A stretch of DNA of 64,000 bases from Rhizobium sp. BK376 (GCF_004341625.1 NZ_SLZG01000008.1:185372-249371); one strand, 5' to 3'; positions 25,622 to 34,648 are shown, numbered from the stretch's first letter. The notes: a model not told the origin generated them from the sequence alone. A program made the numbers and translations.

Positions 25622-26713
25622 ATGACATCAAGCGTTTCCATCAAGGATCTGTCGCTCAATTTCGGCGCGGTCACCGTCCTCCAGAATCTCAATCTGGAGA
25701 TCAACGACGGCGAGTTCCTCGTTCTTCTGGGCTCGTCGGGTTGCGGCAAGTCCACGCTTCTGAACTGCATCGCCGGTCTCCTCGACATTTCGGAAGGCCA
25801 GATCTTCATCAAGGGCAAGAACGTCACCTGGGAGGAGCCCAAGGACCGCGGCATCGGCATGGTGTTCCAGTCCTACGCGCTCTATCCGCAGATGAGCGTT
25901 GAGAAGAACCTGTCCTTCGGCCTTCGCGTCGCCAAGGTGCCGCAGGCGGAGATCGACAAGCGCATTGCGCGGGCCGCCGAGATCCTGCAAATCCAGCCGC
26001 TTTTGAAGCGCAAGCCGGCGGAGCTTTCGGGAGGCCAGCGGCAGCGCGTCGCAATCGGTCGCGCGCTGGTGCGCGATGTCGACGTCTTCCTGTTCGACGA
26101 GCCGCTGTCGAACCTCGACGCCAAGCTGCGTTCGGAGTTGCGCGTCGAGATCAAGCGTCTGCACAATGCGCTGAAGAATACGATGATCTACGTTACCCAT
26201 GACCAGATCGAGGCGCTGACGCTCGCCGACCGTATCGCGATCATGAAGAGCGGCATCATCCAGCAGCTGGACGATCCGACGACGATCTACAACAAGCCGC
26301 GCAATCTCTTCGTCGCCGGCTTCATCGGCTCTCCGTCGATGAACTTCCTGAAGGGCGAACTGGTCGAAAGGGACGGGAAGGTCGCCTTTGCGACCGACGG
26401 CGTTACGTTCTCGCTGGATGGATATAGCGCTTCCGAGCCACTCGTAGCAGGTCGCAAGGTCATTCTCGGCGTCAGGCCGGAGCATATCAAGGTGAACGAG
26501 GATCTCGGCGCGAGTGCGGAAGTGCACGACGCTGTCGTCGATATCGAGGAGCCGATGGGCGCCGACAACCTGATCTGGCTGAAGCATGCGGGCCATACGA
26601 TGTCGGTGCGCATCAATGGCGCAAGGCGTTTCCAGGTCGGCACGCCGGTCAAGCTCGGCTTCGACATGACACTGGCGTCGCTCTTTGACGCCGAGTCCGA
26701 ACTGAGAATATGA
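25622..26713 (+). CDS. Sugar ABC transporter ATP-binding protein (UgpC/MsmK type)
   Basis: A 363-residue ATPase energising the sugar transporter. Walker A GSSGCGKST lies near residue 37, the Q-loop in MVFQSYALYPQMSV, signature LSGGQRQRVAIGRAL near 134, Walker B VFLFDEPLSNLDAKLR near 155 and the switch in VTHDQ. The C-terminal 110 residues form the TOBE/MalK-like domain (ILGVRPEHIKV). It is the last transporter gene and is followed by a hairpin, then the beta-mannosidase gene. Confidence 0.94.
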   Translation: MTSSVSIKDLSLNFGAVTVLQNLNLEINDGEFLVLLGSSGCGKSTLLNCIAGLLDISEGQIFIKGKNVTWEEPKDRGIGMVFQSYALYPQMSVEKNLSFGLRVAKVPQAEIDKRIARAAEILQIQPLLKRKPAELSGGQRQRVAIGRALVRDVDVFLFDEPLSNLDAKLRSELRVEIKRLHNALKNTMIYVTHDQIEALTLADRIAIMKSGIIQQLDDPTTIYNKPRNLFVAGFIGSPSMNFLKGELVERDGKVAFATDGVTFSLDGYSASEPLVAGRKVILGVRPEHIKVNEDLGASAEVHDAVVDIEEPMGADNLIWLKHAGHTMSVRINGARRFQVGTPVKLGFDMTLASLFDAESELRI

Positions 26714-26729
26714 TCGTATGAAAAGACGG

Positions 26730-26753
26730 ATGGAGGCGTCGAGGAGCCTCCAT
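26730..26753 (+). promoter_or_regulatory. Intercistronic hairpin before the beta-mannosidase gene
   Basis: An 8-bp perfect stem (ATGGAGGC / GCCTCCAT) with an 8-nt loop lies in the 65-bp gap after the ATPase gene. It has no U-tract, so partial attenuation or mRNA protection is more likely than full termination. Confidence 0.55.
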
Positions 26754-26778
26754 TCTCTAATGCGGGAGGAGTTAAGCG

Positions 26779-29235
26779 GTGCCTGTTTCCAACAATTTCG
26801 TCGATCTTGCGGGCTCATGGCAGCTCACGTCACCTGAGAGTGACCATTCGGCGTCCATGGCTGTGCCGGGCGACGTGCATTCCGCGCTTCATGCCGCCGA
26901 ACTCATTCCGGACCCTTATTTCGGTCGGAACGAAGAGGTCGTGCAGTGGGTCGCCAAGCAGGACTGGATGGTCACCCGCAGCTTCTCGCTCGATGACATC
27001 AGTGGCGACTGGTACCTCGACATCGACTATCTCGATACGGTCGCGACGGTCTCGATCAACGGCGCGGTCGTTCTCGAAGGAAACAATTGCTTCCAGCGCT
27101 ACCGTCCTGATGTCTCCAAGGCATTGAAGGTCGGGGAGAACACCATCCGCATCGTGCTGCATTCCAGCGTCAGGGTTGGTGCCGAACTGCAGACCAAGCA
27201 GCCCTTCTACATCCCCTACAATCCCGGCAACTCGCCGATCCCCGACGGCAACATGCTACGCAAGCCGCAATGCCATTTCGGCTGGGATTGGAACATCGCA
27301 ATTGCGCCGCTCGGGCTCTATGGCACCATCGCTCTGAAGAAGCTGGAAACGGCCCGGATCGACCACATTGCCACGCGGCAATTTCACAACGAGGATGGCA
27401 CGGTCGACCTGACCGTGACGACCAGCCTTTTTGCCAAAGCGCAGGGCATTGCCCAGCTCTATTTCGTGCTCGACGACGAGCGGGTGCGGCTGGATGTCGG
27501 CGTCCATGCCGGCGAAACGCCTGTCACGCACGTCTTTCATATCGAGAAGCCGAGACTTTGGTGGCCGGCAGGCAGCGGCGAGCAGGCGCTTTACACGCTT
27601 TCGGTGGAATTGCCCTCGCAGACCGAAACGCGCCAGATCGGTCTGCGCACCATCGAGCTGATCATCGACAAGGATGAACCGGGCAGCCGCTTTGCCTTCA
27701 AGGTGAACGGTCGCGAAATCTTCTGCCGCGGCGCCAATTGGATTCCGGCTGACGCGCTGTTTTCCCGCAGCAGCCCCGACAAGACCGAGGATCTGCTGCA
27801 ATCGGCCGTCGCCGCCAATATGAACATGATCCGCGTTTGGGGCGGCGGCTTCTACGAGCACGACTGGTTCTACGATATCTGCAATCGGCTGGGCCTGATG
27901 GTCTGGCAGGACTTCATGTTCGCCTGCAACCTCTATCCGTCCACCGGCGACTTCCTGGAGAATGTCGAGGCCGAAGTCGGCTACCAGACACGGCGTCTGG
28001 CCACGCATCCGTCGATCGTCCTTTGGTGCGGCGACAATGAACTGGTCGGCGCGCTGACCTGGTTCGAGGAGTCTCGGAAGGATCGCGACCGCTACCTCGT
28101 TTCCTACGACCGACTGAACCGCACCATCGAAGTCGCCATGAAGAAGGCATCGCCTGACGGTATCTGGTGGCCGTCGAGCCCGGCCTCGGGCTATCTCGAT
28201 TTCGGCGATGCCTGGCATGCCGATGGCTCTGGCGACATGCACTATTGGTCGGTCTGGCACGAGAACAAGTCGTTCGACAACTATCGGACGGTGCGGCCGC
28301 GCTTCTGCTCGGAATTCGGCTTCCAGTCCTACACGTCGCTGCCTGTGCTGAAGACCTATGCCGATCCGAAAGACATGAATATCGCATCGCCGGTCATGGA
28401 GCTGCACCAGAAGAACGCCGGCGGCAATGAGCGCATTGCCGGCACGATGTTCCGCTATTTCCGCTTCCCGAAGGATTTCCCGAATTTCGTCTATCTCAGC
28501 CAGATCCAGCAGGGGCTCGCGATCAAGTCGGCGGTCGAATATTGGCGCTCGCTAAAGCCGCATTGCATGGGCACGATCTATTGGCAGCTCAACGACACAT
28601 GGCCGGTCGCGTCCTGGTCCAGCCTCGATTACGGCGGTCGCTGGAAGGCTATGCATTACCTCGTCAGGCGTTTCTTCCAGCCGGTCGCTATCGCGGCGAT
28701 CCCGTCGGAGGACAATTCGAAAATCCGTTTCTCGCTGGTCAACGATACGTTCCACGATATCAGCGTCGATCTGGCCGTCTCGCTCATCGACATGAAGGGC
28801 AAGCGTACGTCGCTCAGGACCGTGCAGGCCGTGTGCTCCCCGGATGCTGCCTGCACGGCACTCACGATCGATGCGTCAGAGGTGCCGGAGGGCCATCTGC
28901 TCGCGTGGCATTTTACCGCATCGAACGGGATGGGTGGGCAGGGCCACTTCGTCAATGGTACCTATAAGGCGCTGGAGTTGGAGCCGGCGGGCCTTGAGGT
29001 CCTGCATGAGGAAGTGGAGGGGGACGGAACGGTCGAAATCACCGTGACGTCGCAGGGATTGGCGCTGTTCGTGATGATCGAAACCGAAATCGAGGGACGC
29101 TATTCCGACAACGCCTTCGATCTTGCCGCCGGCGAGAGCCGCCGGATCGTCTTTACGCCTACGACGCCTTTTGAACGCGGCAAGCTTCCGGAATTTCGCT
29201 TCTACGACCTTCAGTCCTGCCAATCGGTAGACTGA
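26779..29235 (+). CDS. Glycoside hydrolase family 2, beta-mannosidase type
   Basis: An 818-residue GH2 enzyme that should remove terminal beta-mannosyl residues from manno-oligosaccharides. The N-terminal sandwich domain has AVPGDVHSALHAAELIPDP, a beta-mannosidase hallmark. The TIM barrel carries the acid/base in WCGDNEL (E421) and the nucleophile in CSEFGFQ (E512). There is no signal peptide, so it acts in the cytoplasm on imported oligosaccharides. The start is GTG 26779 after GGGAGGAG. Its place behind a sugar importer fits uptake of plant mannan fragments; activity on other beta-glycosides cannot be excluded. Confidence 0.88.
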   Translation: MPVSNNFVDLAGSWQLTSPESDHSASMAVPGDVHSALHAAELIPDPYFGRNEEVVQWVAKQDWMVTRSFSLDDISGDWYLDIDYLDTVATVSINGAVVLEGNNCFQRYRPDVSKALKVGENTIRIVLHSSVRVGAELQTKQPFYIPYNPGNSPIPDGNMLRKPQCHFGWDWNIAIAPLGLYGTIALKKLETARIDHIATRQFHNEDGTVDLTVTTSLFAKAQGIAQLYFVLDDERVRLDVGVHAGETPVTHVFHIEKPRLWWPAGSGEQALYTLSVELPSQTETRQIGLRTIELIIDKDEPGSRFAFKVNGREIFCRGANWIPADALFSRSSPDKTEDLLQSAVAANMNMIRVWGGGFYEHDWFYDICNRLGLMVWQDFMFACNLYPSTGDFLENVEAEVGYQTRRLATHPSIVLWCGDNELVGALTWFEESRKDRDRYLVSYDRLNRTIEVAMKKASPDGIWWPSSPASGYLDFGDAWHADGSGDMHYWSVWHENKSFDNYRTVRPRFCSEFGFQSYTSLPVLKTYADPKDMNIASPVMELHQKNAGGNERIAGTMFRYFRFPKDFPNFVYLSQIQQGLAIKSAVEYWRSLKPHCMGTIYWQLNDTWPVASWSSLDYGGRWKAMHYLVRRFFQPVAIAAIPSEDNSKIRFSLVNDTFHDISVDLAVSLIDMKGKRTSLRTVQAVCSPDAACTALTIDASEVPEGHLLAWHFTASNGMGGQGHFVNGTYKALELEPAGLEVLHEEVEGDGTVEITVTSQGLALFVMIETEIEGRYSDNAFDLAAGESRRIVFTPTTPFERGKLPEFRFYDLQSCQSVD

Positions 29236-29270
29236 TTTCACTTGTCCTGTCGTCATCGACGGCATGGTCT

Positions 29271-29294
29271 GGATCGGTGGCGCACCGCCGATCC
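29271..29294 (+). promoter_or_regulatory. Intercistronic hairpin before the isomerase gene
   Basis: A 10-bp stem (GGATCGGTGG / CCGCCGATCC, one G-U pair) with loop CGCA lies in the 96-bp gap after the beta-mannosidase stop, 37 bp before the next start. It has no U-tract. Confidence 0.55.
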
Positions 29295-29331
29295 GCATAA
29301 GAGGGGCCCTTGGGCCGATGGAGGAGATGTC

Positions 29332-30093
29332 ATGACTGCACTTGGTTTTCAGCTTTATAGCGCGCGCAATTTCCAGCCTTACGCCGATATTTTCGTGAAG
29401 CTCGGCAAGGCCGGCTACAAGGAGGTCGAAGGTTTCGGCGGCATCTATGCCGATCTCGACGAGGCGGGCCTCAAGAGCCTGCGCGCCGATCTCGACAAGA
29501 ACGGGCTTGTCATGGCGAGCGGCCATTTCAGCCCCGATTTCCTCGATAAGGAAGTTCAGAAGTCGCTGCAGATCGCCAAGATCCTTGGCATGGATTCGAT
29601 CTATGCGCCGCATCTGGCCGCCGATCAGCGCCCAACGGATGGGGCAGGCTGGCTCGCTTTCGGTAAGCGGCTGCAGGAGATGAGCAAGCCCTACAAGGAC
29701 GCGGGCTATGAGTTCGGCTGGCACAATCATGACTTCGAATTCGTGAAGCTTGCCGATGGCTCGCTGCCGATCGAACGCATATTCGAAGGCGCGCCCGATA
29801 TTTCCTGGGAAGCAGATATCGCCTGGGTCATCCGCGGTGGCGCCGATCCCTTCGCCTGGATCGAGAAGCTCGGCTCCCGCATCACGGCCGTCCATGTCAA
29901 GGACATCGCACCGGCTGGCGAAAACAAGAATGAGGACGGCTGGGCCGATCTCGGCCATGGCACCGTTCAGTGGGCAAAGCTGATGCCCGTGCTGCGCAAC
30001 ACCAAGGCCAAGCACTTCGTCCTCGAACACGACAACCCGAACGATGTCGACCGCCTGATCACCCGCTCCATCGCATCCTTCAAGACCTATTGA
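29332..30093 (+). CDS. Sugar phosphate isomerase/epimerase (xylose-isomerase-like TIM barrel)
   Basis: A 253-residue member of the AP-endonuclease-2/xylose isomerase-like family. It begins with TALGFQLYSARN and carries the metal-site segments EFGWHNHDFEF near residue 123, WEADIAWVIRGG near 159, HVKDIAP near 186 and FVLEHDNP near 227. Such proteins usually isomerise or epimerise a sugar or inositol derivative, working with a Gfo/Idh dehydrogenase like the next gene, 8 bp away. The ATG at 29332 follows GGAGGAG; the open frame upstream (29242) is not coding-like. Confidence 0.86.
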   Translation: MTALGFQLYSARNFQPYADIFVKLGKAGYKEVEGFGGIYADLDEAGLKSLRADLDKNGLVMASGHFSPDFLDKEVQKSLQIAKILGMDSIYAPHLAADQRPTDGAGWLAFGKRLQEMSKPYKDAGYEFGWHNHDFEFVKLADGSLPIERIFEGAPDISWEADIAWVIRGGADPFAWIEKLGSRITAVHVKDIAPAGENKNEDGWADLGHGTVQWAKLMPVLRNTKAKHFVLEHDNPNDVDRLITRSIASFKTY

Positions 30094-30101
30094 GGCGTAT
30101 C

Positions 30102-31235
30102 ATGACCAAGGAACTTGGCGTCGGCATCATCGGATGCGGCAACATCTCCACCACCTATTTTTCGCTGTCACCGCTCTTCAAGGGATTGAAGGTGCTCGCC
30201 TGCGCCGACATCAACATGAATGCGGCGGAGCTTCGAGCCGAGGAATACGGCGTCAAGGCGCAGACGATCGACGATCTGCTCGCCAATGACGAGCTCGACG
30301 TCATCGTCAACCTGACGATCCCGGACGCGCACTTCCCGGTTTCCAAGCGTATTCTAGAAGCCGGCAAGCATGTCTACTCGGAAAAGCCGCTGGTTCTCTC
30401 GCTTGAGCAGGGCGAGGAACTGCGGCGGATCGCCAAGGAAAAGGGCCTAGCCGTCGGCTGCGCGCCCGATACCTTCCTCGGCGGCGCGCATCAACTCGCC
30501 CGCAAATATGTCGACGAAGGACATATCGGCCGTATTACCTCGGGCGCCTGCTACGTCATGAGCCCGGGCATGGAGATGTGGCACCCCAATCCGGACTTCT
30601 TCTTCCTGCCGGGTGGCGGACCGATCCTCGATCTTGGGCCCTATTATATCGCCAACCTGATCAACCTTATCGGCCCGGTAAAGCGCGTCGGCGCCATGAC
30701 CTCGATGGCATCGGAAACCCGCACCATCACCAGCCAGCCGCGCAACGGCGAAAAAATCCCGGTCAAGACCCCGACGACGATCCAGGCGCTGCTGGAATTC
30801 GTCAGCGGCGCGACGGTCACGCTAACGGCAAGCTGGGATGTCTGGTCTCATCGCCACGCTAATATGGAGCTCTACGGCACCGAAGGTTCGCTCTACGTGC
30901 CCGACCCGAACTTCTTCGGCGGCACCGTCGAGGCGAGCGGCAAGGACAAGGACATCAAGCCGCTGAGTGGCTGGGACCATCCTTTCGGCAAATCCAACCA
31001 GGAGAGCCCGAACGGTCCGCGCGCCAATTATCGTACAGCCGGCCTTGCTGATATGGCCATGTCGCTGATCGAGGGCCGCGATGCGCGTTGCTCGCTCGAC
31101 CGCACGCTGCATGGCGTCGACGTCATGACGTCGATCCTGAAGTCCGGCGCGGAGAACCGCTTCATCGACCTGACGACGACCTGCACACAGCCGGCCGCGC
31201 TTGGTATCGAAGAAGCACAGGCGCTCTTGAAGTAG
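30102..31235 (+). CDS. Gfo/Idh/MocA-family oxidoreductase
   Basis: A 377-residue NAD(P)-dependent dehydrogenase. The N-terminal Rossmann domain has GVGIIGCGNIS, and the catalytic EKPLVLS motif near residue 94 is characteristic of the family, followed by GGGPILDLGPYYIANL near 167 with the conserved D and tyrosine/histidine-type site. It probably oxidises or reduces a sugar or sugar acid released by the glycosidases. The start lies 8 bp after the isomerase stop, so the two are coupled. Confidence 0.88.
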   Translation: MTKELGVGIIGCGNISTTYFSLSPLFKGLKVLACADINMNAAELRAEEYGVKAQTIDDLLANDELDVIVNLTIPDAHFPVSKRILEAGKHVYSEKPLVLSLEQGEELRRIAKEKGLAVGCAPDTFLGGAHQLARKYVDEGHIGRITSGACYVMSPGMEMWHPNPDFFFLPGGGPILDLGPYYIANLINLIGPVKRVGAMTSMASETRTITSQPRNGEKIPVKTPTTIQALLEFVSGATVTLTASWDVWSHRHANMELYGTEGSLYVPDPNFFGGTVEASGKDKDIKPLSGWDHPFGKSNQESPNGPRANYRTAGLADMAMSLIEGRDARCSLDRTLHGVDVMTSILKSGAENRFIDLTTTCTQPAALGIEEAQALLK

Positions 31236-31256
31236 GCGCTTGAAAAGCTATTGTCC

Positions 31257-31279
31257 CGCGCGGGTGAAGAGCCCGCGCG
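31257..31279 (+). promoter_or_regulatory. Intercistronic hairpin before the aldo/keto reductase gene
   Basis: An 8-bp perfect stem (CGCGCGGG / CCCGCGCG) with a 7-nt loop, followed by TTTCATT, lies in the 69-bp gap. It is the fourth hairpin in a longer gap of this operon and could act as a partial terminator. Confidence 0.55.
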
Positions 31280-31304
31280 TTTCATTGTGAAAAGGAATTG
31301 AATT

Positions 31305-32339
31305 ATGGCTTGGCAACCGGCTGAAGATCGTTATTCGAAGATGAAATATAACCGCACAGGCCGTTCCGGCCTGAAGTTGCCGGCCGTTTCGCTCGGCCTC
31401 TGGCACAATTTCGGCGGCGACACCCCGCATGACCGCAAGGTCGACATGTGCCGCACGGCATTCGACCTCGGCATCACCCATTTCGATCTCGCCAACAATT
31501 ACGGCCCGCCTCCCGGCTCCGCTGAAACGGCGTTCGGCGAAATCCTGCGCACAGATTTCGCCGGGTTGCGCGACGAGCTGATCATCTCCTCCAAGGCCGG
31601 TTACGACATGTGGCCGGGTCCCTACGGCGAGTGGGGCAGCCGCAAGTATCTGATCGCCTCCTGTGACCAGAGCCTGAAGCGCATGGGCCTCGACTATGTC
31701 GATATCTTCTATTCGCACCGTTTCGATCCGGACACCCCGCTGGAAGAGACCTGCGGCGCGCTCGATCATATCGTCCGTTCCGGCCGCGCGCTTTATGTCG
31801 GCATCTCGTCTTACAATTCGCAGCGCACGCGCGAAGCAGCGGCAATCCTTAGGGAACTCGGCACGCCTTGCCTGATCCACCAGCCGAGCTATTCCATGCT
31901 CAACCGCTGGGTCGAGGATGACAAGCTGCTCGATACGCTTGATGAGGTCGGCATGGGCTCGATCGTCTTCTCGCCGCTGGCGCAGGGCATGCTGTCGACC
32001 AAGTATCTCGGTGGCATTCCTGAAGACAGCCGCGCGGCGCAGAACCACTTCCTCAAGAAGGACTTCATCCGCCCTTCGATCATCGACAATATCCGTAAGC
32101 TGAACGAGATCGCCGAGAAGCGCGGCCAGACGCTGGCGCAGATGGCAATCGCCTGGGTCCTGCGCGGCGGCCGCGTGACCTCGGCGCTGATCGGCGCCAG
32201 CCGCTCGTCGCAGATCGTCGATTGCGTCAAGGCGCTCGACAATCTCGAGTTCACGGCCGAAGAACTGAAGCAGATCGATGTCTTCGCCAAGGAGGCTGAC
32301 ATCAATCTCTGGGCCAGGTCGGCCGAACTCGATAAGTAA
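31305..32339 (+). CDS. Aldo/keto reductase (YghZ/L-glyceraldehyde-3-phosphate reductase type)
   Basis: A 344-residue (alpha/beta)8 reductase. The catalytic tetrad can be placed: D in THFDLANNYG, Y in the same segment, K in IISSKAGY and H in IFYSHRFD. The N-terminal RYSKMKYNRTGRSGLKLPAVSLGLW and GPPPGSAE are typical of the YghZ branch, which reduces L-glyceraldehyde 3-phosphate and related aldehydes. It closes the operon and ends 6 bp before a strong terminator. The physiological substrate here is probably a sugar aldehyde. Confidence 0.88.
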   Translation: MAWQPAEDRYSKMKYNRTGRSGLKLPAVSLGLWHNFGGDTPHDRKVDMCRTAFDLGITHFDLANNYGPPPGSAETAFGEILRTDFAGLRDELIISSKAGYDMWPGPYGEWGSRKYLIASCDQSLKRMGLDYVDIFYSHRFDPDTPLEETCGALDHIVRSGRALYVGISSYNSQRTREAAAILRELGTPCLIHQPSYSMLNRWVEDDKLLDTLDEVGMGSIVFSPLAQGMLSTKYLGGIPEDSRAAQNHFLKKDFIRPSIIDNIRKLNEIAEKRGQTLAQMAIAWVLRGGRVTSALIGASRSSQIVDCVKALDNLEFTAEELKQIDVFAKEADINLWARSAELDK

Positions 32340-32345
32340 ACTGAA

Positions 32346-32375
32346 AGGCCCGGCTGAGAACAGCCGGGCCTTTTT
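32346..32375 (+). terminator. Intrinsic terminator of the sugar operon
   Basis: A perfect 11-bp stem (AGGCCCGGCTG / CAGCCGGGCCT) with tetraloop AGAA runs into TTTTT. It separates the transporter-mannosidase operon from the GH43 gene. Confidence 0.92.
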
Positions 32376-32390
32376 CTGATATAATCTTGA

Positions 32391-32412
32391 TGTACGTGCC
32401 GCAGCTCGTACA
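32391..32412. promoter_or_regulatory. Palindromic operator candidate upstream of the GH43 gene
   Basis: Arms TGTACGTGC and GCTCGTACA match at 8 of 9 positions around a 4-bp centre. The site ends 24 bp before the ATG and follows a -10-like TATAAT at about 32380-32385, so a regulator bound here would lie at or just past the transcription start. It differs from the LacI-type operators upstream. Confidence 0.45.
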
Positions 32413-32436
32413 GGCCGTTTGGAGGAGGTGGCTGCC

Positions 32437-34047
32437 ATGATCCGCAACCCGATATTGCCGGGCTTCAATCCCGATCCGTCGATCTGCCGCGTCGGCGATG
32501 ACTATTACATCGCGACTTCCACCTTCGAATGGTATCCCGGCGTGCAGATCCATCACTCGCGCGATCTGGTGAACTGGACGCTGGTGCGTCGACCGCTGGA
32601 GCGCAAAGCGCAGCTCGACATGCGGGGCGAGCCCGACAGCTGCGGCATCTGGGCTCCGTGCCTGTCCTATGCCGATGGTCGTTTCTGGCTCGTCTACACC
32701 GACGTGAAGCGCTACGACGGCAACTTCAAGGATGCGCACAACTATATCGTGACCGCTGCGACCATCGAGGGCGAATGGTCGGACCCCGTCTACGTGAATT
32801 CGTCCGGCTTCGACCCCTCGCTCTTCCACGATGATGATGGCCGCAAATGGTTCGTCAACATGCAATGGAACCATCGCACGGAGAGCTACGGCGGCTCGCC
32901 GAAGACACCGGCCTTCGATGGTATCCTGCTGCAAGAATGGGATGCAAAGACGGGGACGCTGAAGGGGCCGATCAGGAATATTTTTTCGGGCACCGATCTC
33001 GGCCTGGTCGAAGGGCCGCATCTCTTCAAGCGCAATGGCTGGTATTACCTGACCACGGCGGAAGGCGGGACGGGCTATGATCACGCCGTCACCATGGCAC
33101 GCTCCCGCAACATCGACGGACCGTATGAGCTTCACCCCAACAAATATCTGATCACATCGAAGGATCATCCGGAGGCCGTCCTGCAGCGGGCCGGGCACGG
33201 ACAATACGTAGAGACTCCCGACGGCCAGTTCTATCACACGCATCTCTGCGGTCGCCCCATGCCGCCGCACCGGCGTTGCACGCTGGGCCGCGAGACCAGC
33301 CTTCAGAAATGCGTCTGGAAGGAAGACGATTGGCTTTATCTCGAAAACGGCACAGTCGTTCCTGACGTGGAGGTTCCCGCCTTGCTTGGTGCCGTTCCGC
33401 TCGAGAAGGCGCGACGCTCCGGCTATAATTTCGACGAGGGCAAGCTGCCCGCCGATTTCCAGTGGCTGCGCACGCCGGAGCCGGATCGCATCTTCAGCGT
33501 GACCGCGCGTCCGGGTCACCTGCGGCTGATTGCGCGCGAAAGTATCGGCTCATGGTTCGAGCAGTCGCTGGTTGCCCGCCGGCAGGAGCATCACAGTTTT
33601 CGCGCAGAAACGGTCGTCGAGTTCGAGCCCGATACCTATCAGCAGGTCGCAGGCCTGACGCATTACTACAATCGCTTCAAGCTGCATGCCATTGCGGTAA
33701 CGCTGCACGAAAGGCTTGGACGCTGCGTCACCATCATGTCCTGCGTAGGCGACTATCCAAACGGCCGCCTGACTTTCCCGGCCGGGCCAGGTGTCGCCGT
33801 TCCCGATGGCCGCATCCAGCTGTCCATGGAAGTGCACGAGAATGATCTCCAGTTCTTCTGGCAAGCCGAAGGCATGGGCGCCTGGGAGCCCATCGGTCCT
33901 GTGCTCGATGCAGGCGTGATATCCGATGAAGGCGGGCGCGGCGAACATGGCTCGTTCACCGGCGCTTTTGCCGGCATGTTCGCCTTCGATACATCGGGCC
34001 GAGCGAAGATCGCGGATTTCGATTGGTTCAATTACGACGAACTTTAA
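32437..34047 (+). CDS. xynB: Glycoside hydrolase family 43, beta-xylosidase type
   Basis: A 536-residue five-bladed propeller enzyme with a C-terminal beta-sandwich domain, the architecture of GH43 beta-1,4-xylosidases. The three catalytic acids can be placed: D13 in PGFNPDPS, D126 in GFDPSLFHDDDG and E192 in LVEGPHLF. There is no signal peptide, so it cleaves imported xylo-oligosaccharides in the cytoplasm. The ATG at 32437 follows GGAGGAGG. It has its own promoter region after the upstream terminator. Arabinofuranosidase activity is a possible alternative within the family. Confidence 0.88.
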   Translation: MIRNPILPGFNPDPSICRVGDDYYIATSTFEWYPGVQIHHSRDLVNWTLVRRPLERKAQLDMRGEPDSCGIWAPCLSYADGRFWLVYTDVKRYDGNFKDAHNYIVTAATIEGEWSDPVYVNSSGFDPSLFHDDDGRKWFVNMQWNHRTESYGGSPKTPAFDGILLQEWDAKTGTLKGPIRNIFSGTDLGLVEGPHLFKRNGWYYLTTAEGGTGYDHAVTMARSRNIDGPYELHPNKYLITSKDHPEAVLQRAGHGQYVETPDGQFYHTHLCGRPMPPHRRCTLGRETSLQKCVWKEDDWLYLENGTVVPDVEVPALLGAVPLEKARRSGYNFDEGKLPADFQWLRTPEPDRIFSVTARPGHLRLIARESIGSWFEQSLVARRQEHHSFRAETVVEFEPDTYQQVAGLTHYYNRFKLHAIAVTLHERLGRCVTIMSCVGDYPNGRLTFPAGPGVAVPDGRIQLSMEVHENDLQFFWQAEGMGAWEPIGPVLDAGVISDEGGRGEHGSFTGAFAGMFAFDTSGRAKIADFDWFNYDEL

Positions 34048-34063
34048 AATTCGGTCCGGCTCC

Positions 34064-34099
34064 TTCACCGGGAGATGTCTAAAGGATATCCCCGGTGAA
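34064..34099 (+). terminator. Hairpin after the GH43 gene
   Basis: A 9-bp perfect stem (TTCACCGGG / CCCGGTGAA) lies 16 bp after the stop codon. There is no U-tract, so it is a possible terminator or 3' protection element. Confidence 0.45.
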
Positions 34100-34251
34100 A
34101 GAAGATAAAACCATTAAAAAATTCCTGAGTTCGTGATTTAGCGATGGCTGCTAAATGTCTATTCCTATTACAAAACTTTAATATGAGTTTCAGTCTCGAT
34201 TCATCTTTATCTGAGTAGTTTCAAGCTGTGCTCAACCCGAGGAAACACTCA

Positions 34252-34554
34252 ATGAAAAAACTGCTCTCCATTCTTATGACAGCGTCTGTTCTTGCCACTC
34301 CGGTTGCCTTCGCGACTGAAGCGAGTGCCGCTCCGCAGCATCACGAGACCCACAAAGTCGTCATCAAGAAAGGCAGCTGGGCTCGCGGCCACCGGATTTC
34401 GGCCAACGACCGCCGCCGCGCCGTTTCGATCAACTACCGCCGCTATCACCTGTCGACCCCGCCGCATGGCTATCGCTGGGTGCGTATCGACAACAACTTC
34501 CTGCTGATCGGCAGCACCAGCGGCCTGATCTCGAAGGTTCTCGACGCCCATTGA
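34252..34554 (+). CDS. Small exported RcnB-like protein
   Basis: A 100-residue protein with a signal peptide (KKLLSILMTASVLATPVAFATEASA). The mature part has the RcnB-type pattern: a charged lysine/arginine/histidine-rich start, YRRYHLSTPPHGYRWVRIDNNFLLI and a short hydrophobic end (GLISKVL). RcnB of E. coli is a periplasmic protein affecting nickel and cobalt homeostasis, but many members of this family are uncharacterised. The ATG at 34252 has AGGAAAC upstream. It is monocistronic, with a bidirectional terminator 54 bp after the stop. Confidence 0.8.
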   Translation: MKKLLSILMTASVLATPVAFATEASAAPQHHETHKVVIKKGSWARGHRISANDRRRAVSINYRRYHLSTPPHGYRWVRIDNNFLLIGSTSGLISKVLDAH

Positions 34555-34607
34555 TCGTCAGTATCTGAAGGTTGCGGCAGGCTGATCCTCAAGGGAGCCA
34601 ACAGCCA

Positions 34608-34648
34608 GAAACGAAAAATCCCCGGCATGACCGGGGATTTTTCGTTTC
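34608..34648. terminator. Bidirectional intrinsic terminator
   Basis: A perfect 18-bp stem (GAAACGAAAAATCCCCGG and its complement) with a 5-nt loop has T-runs on both strands. It can end both the RcnB-like gene and the leftward GPR gene, whose stop is 19 bp away. Confidence 0.93.
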
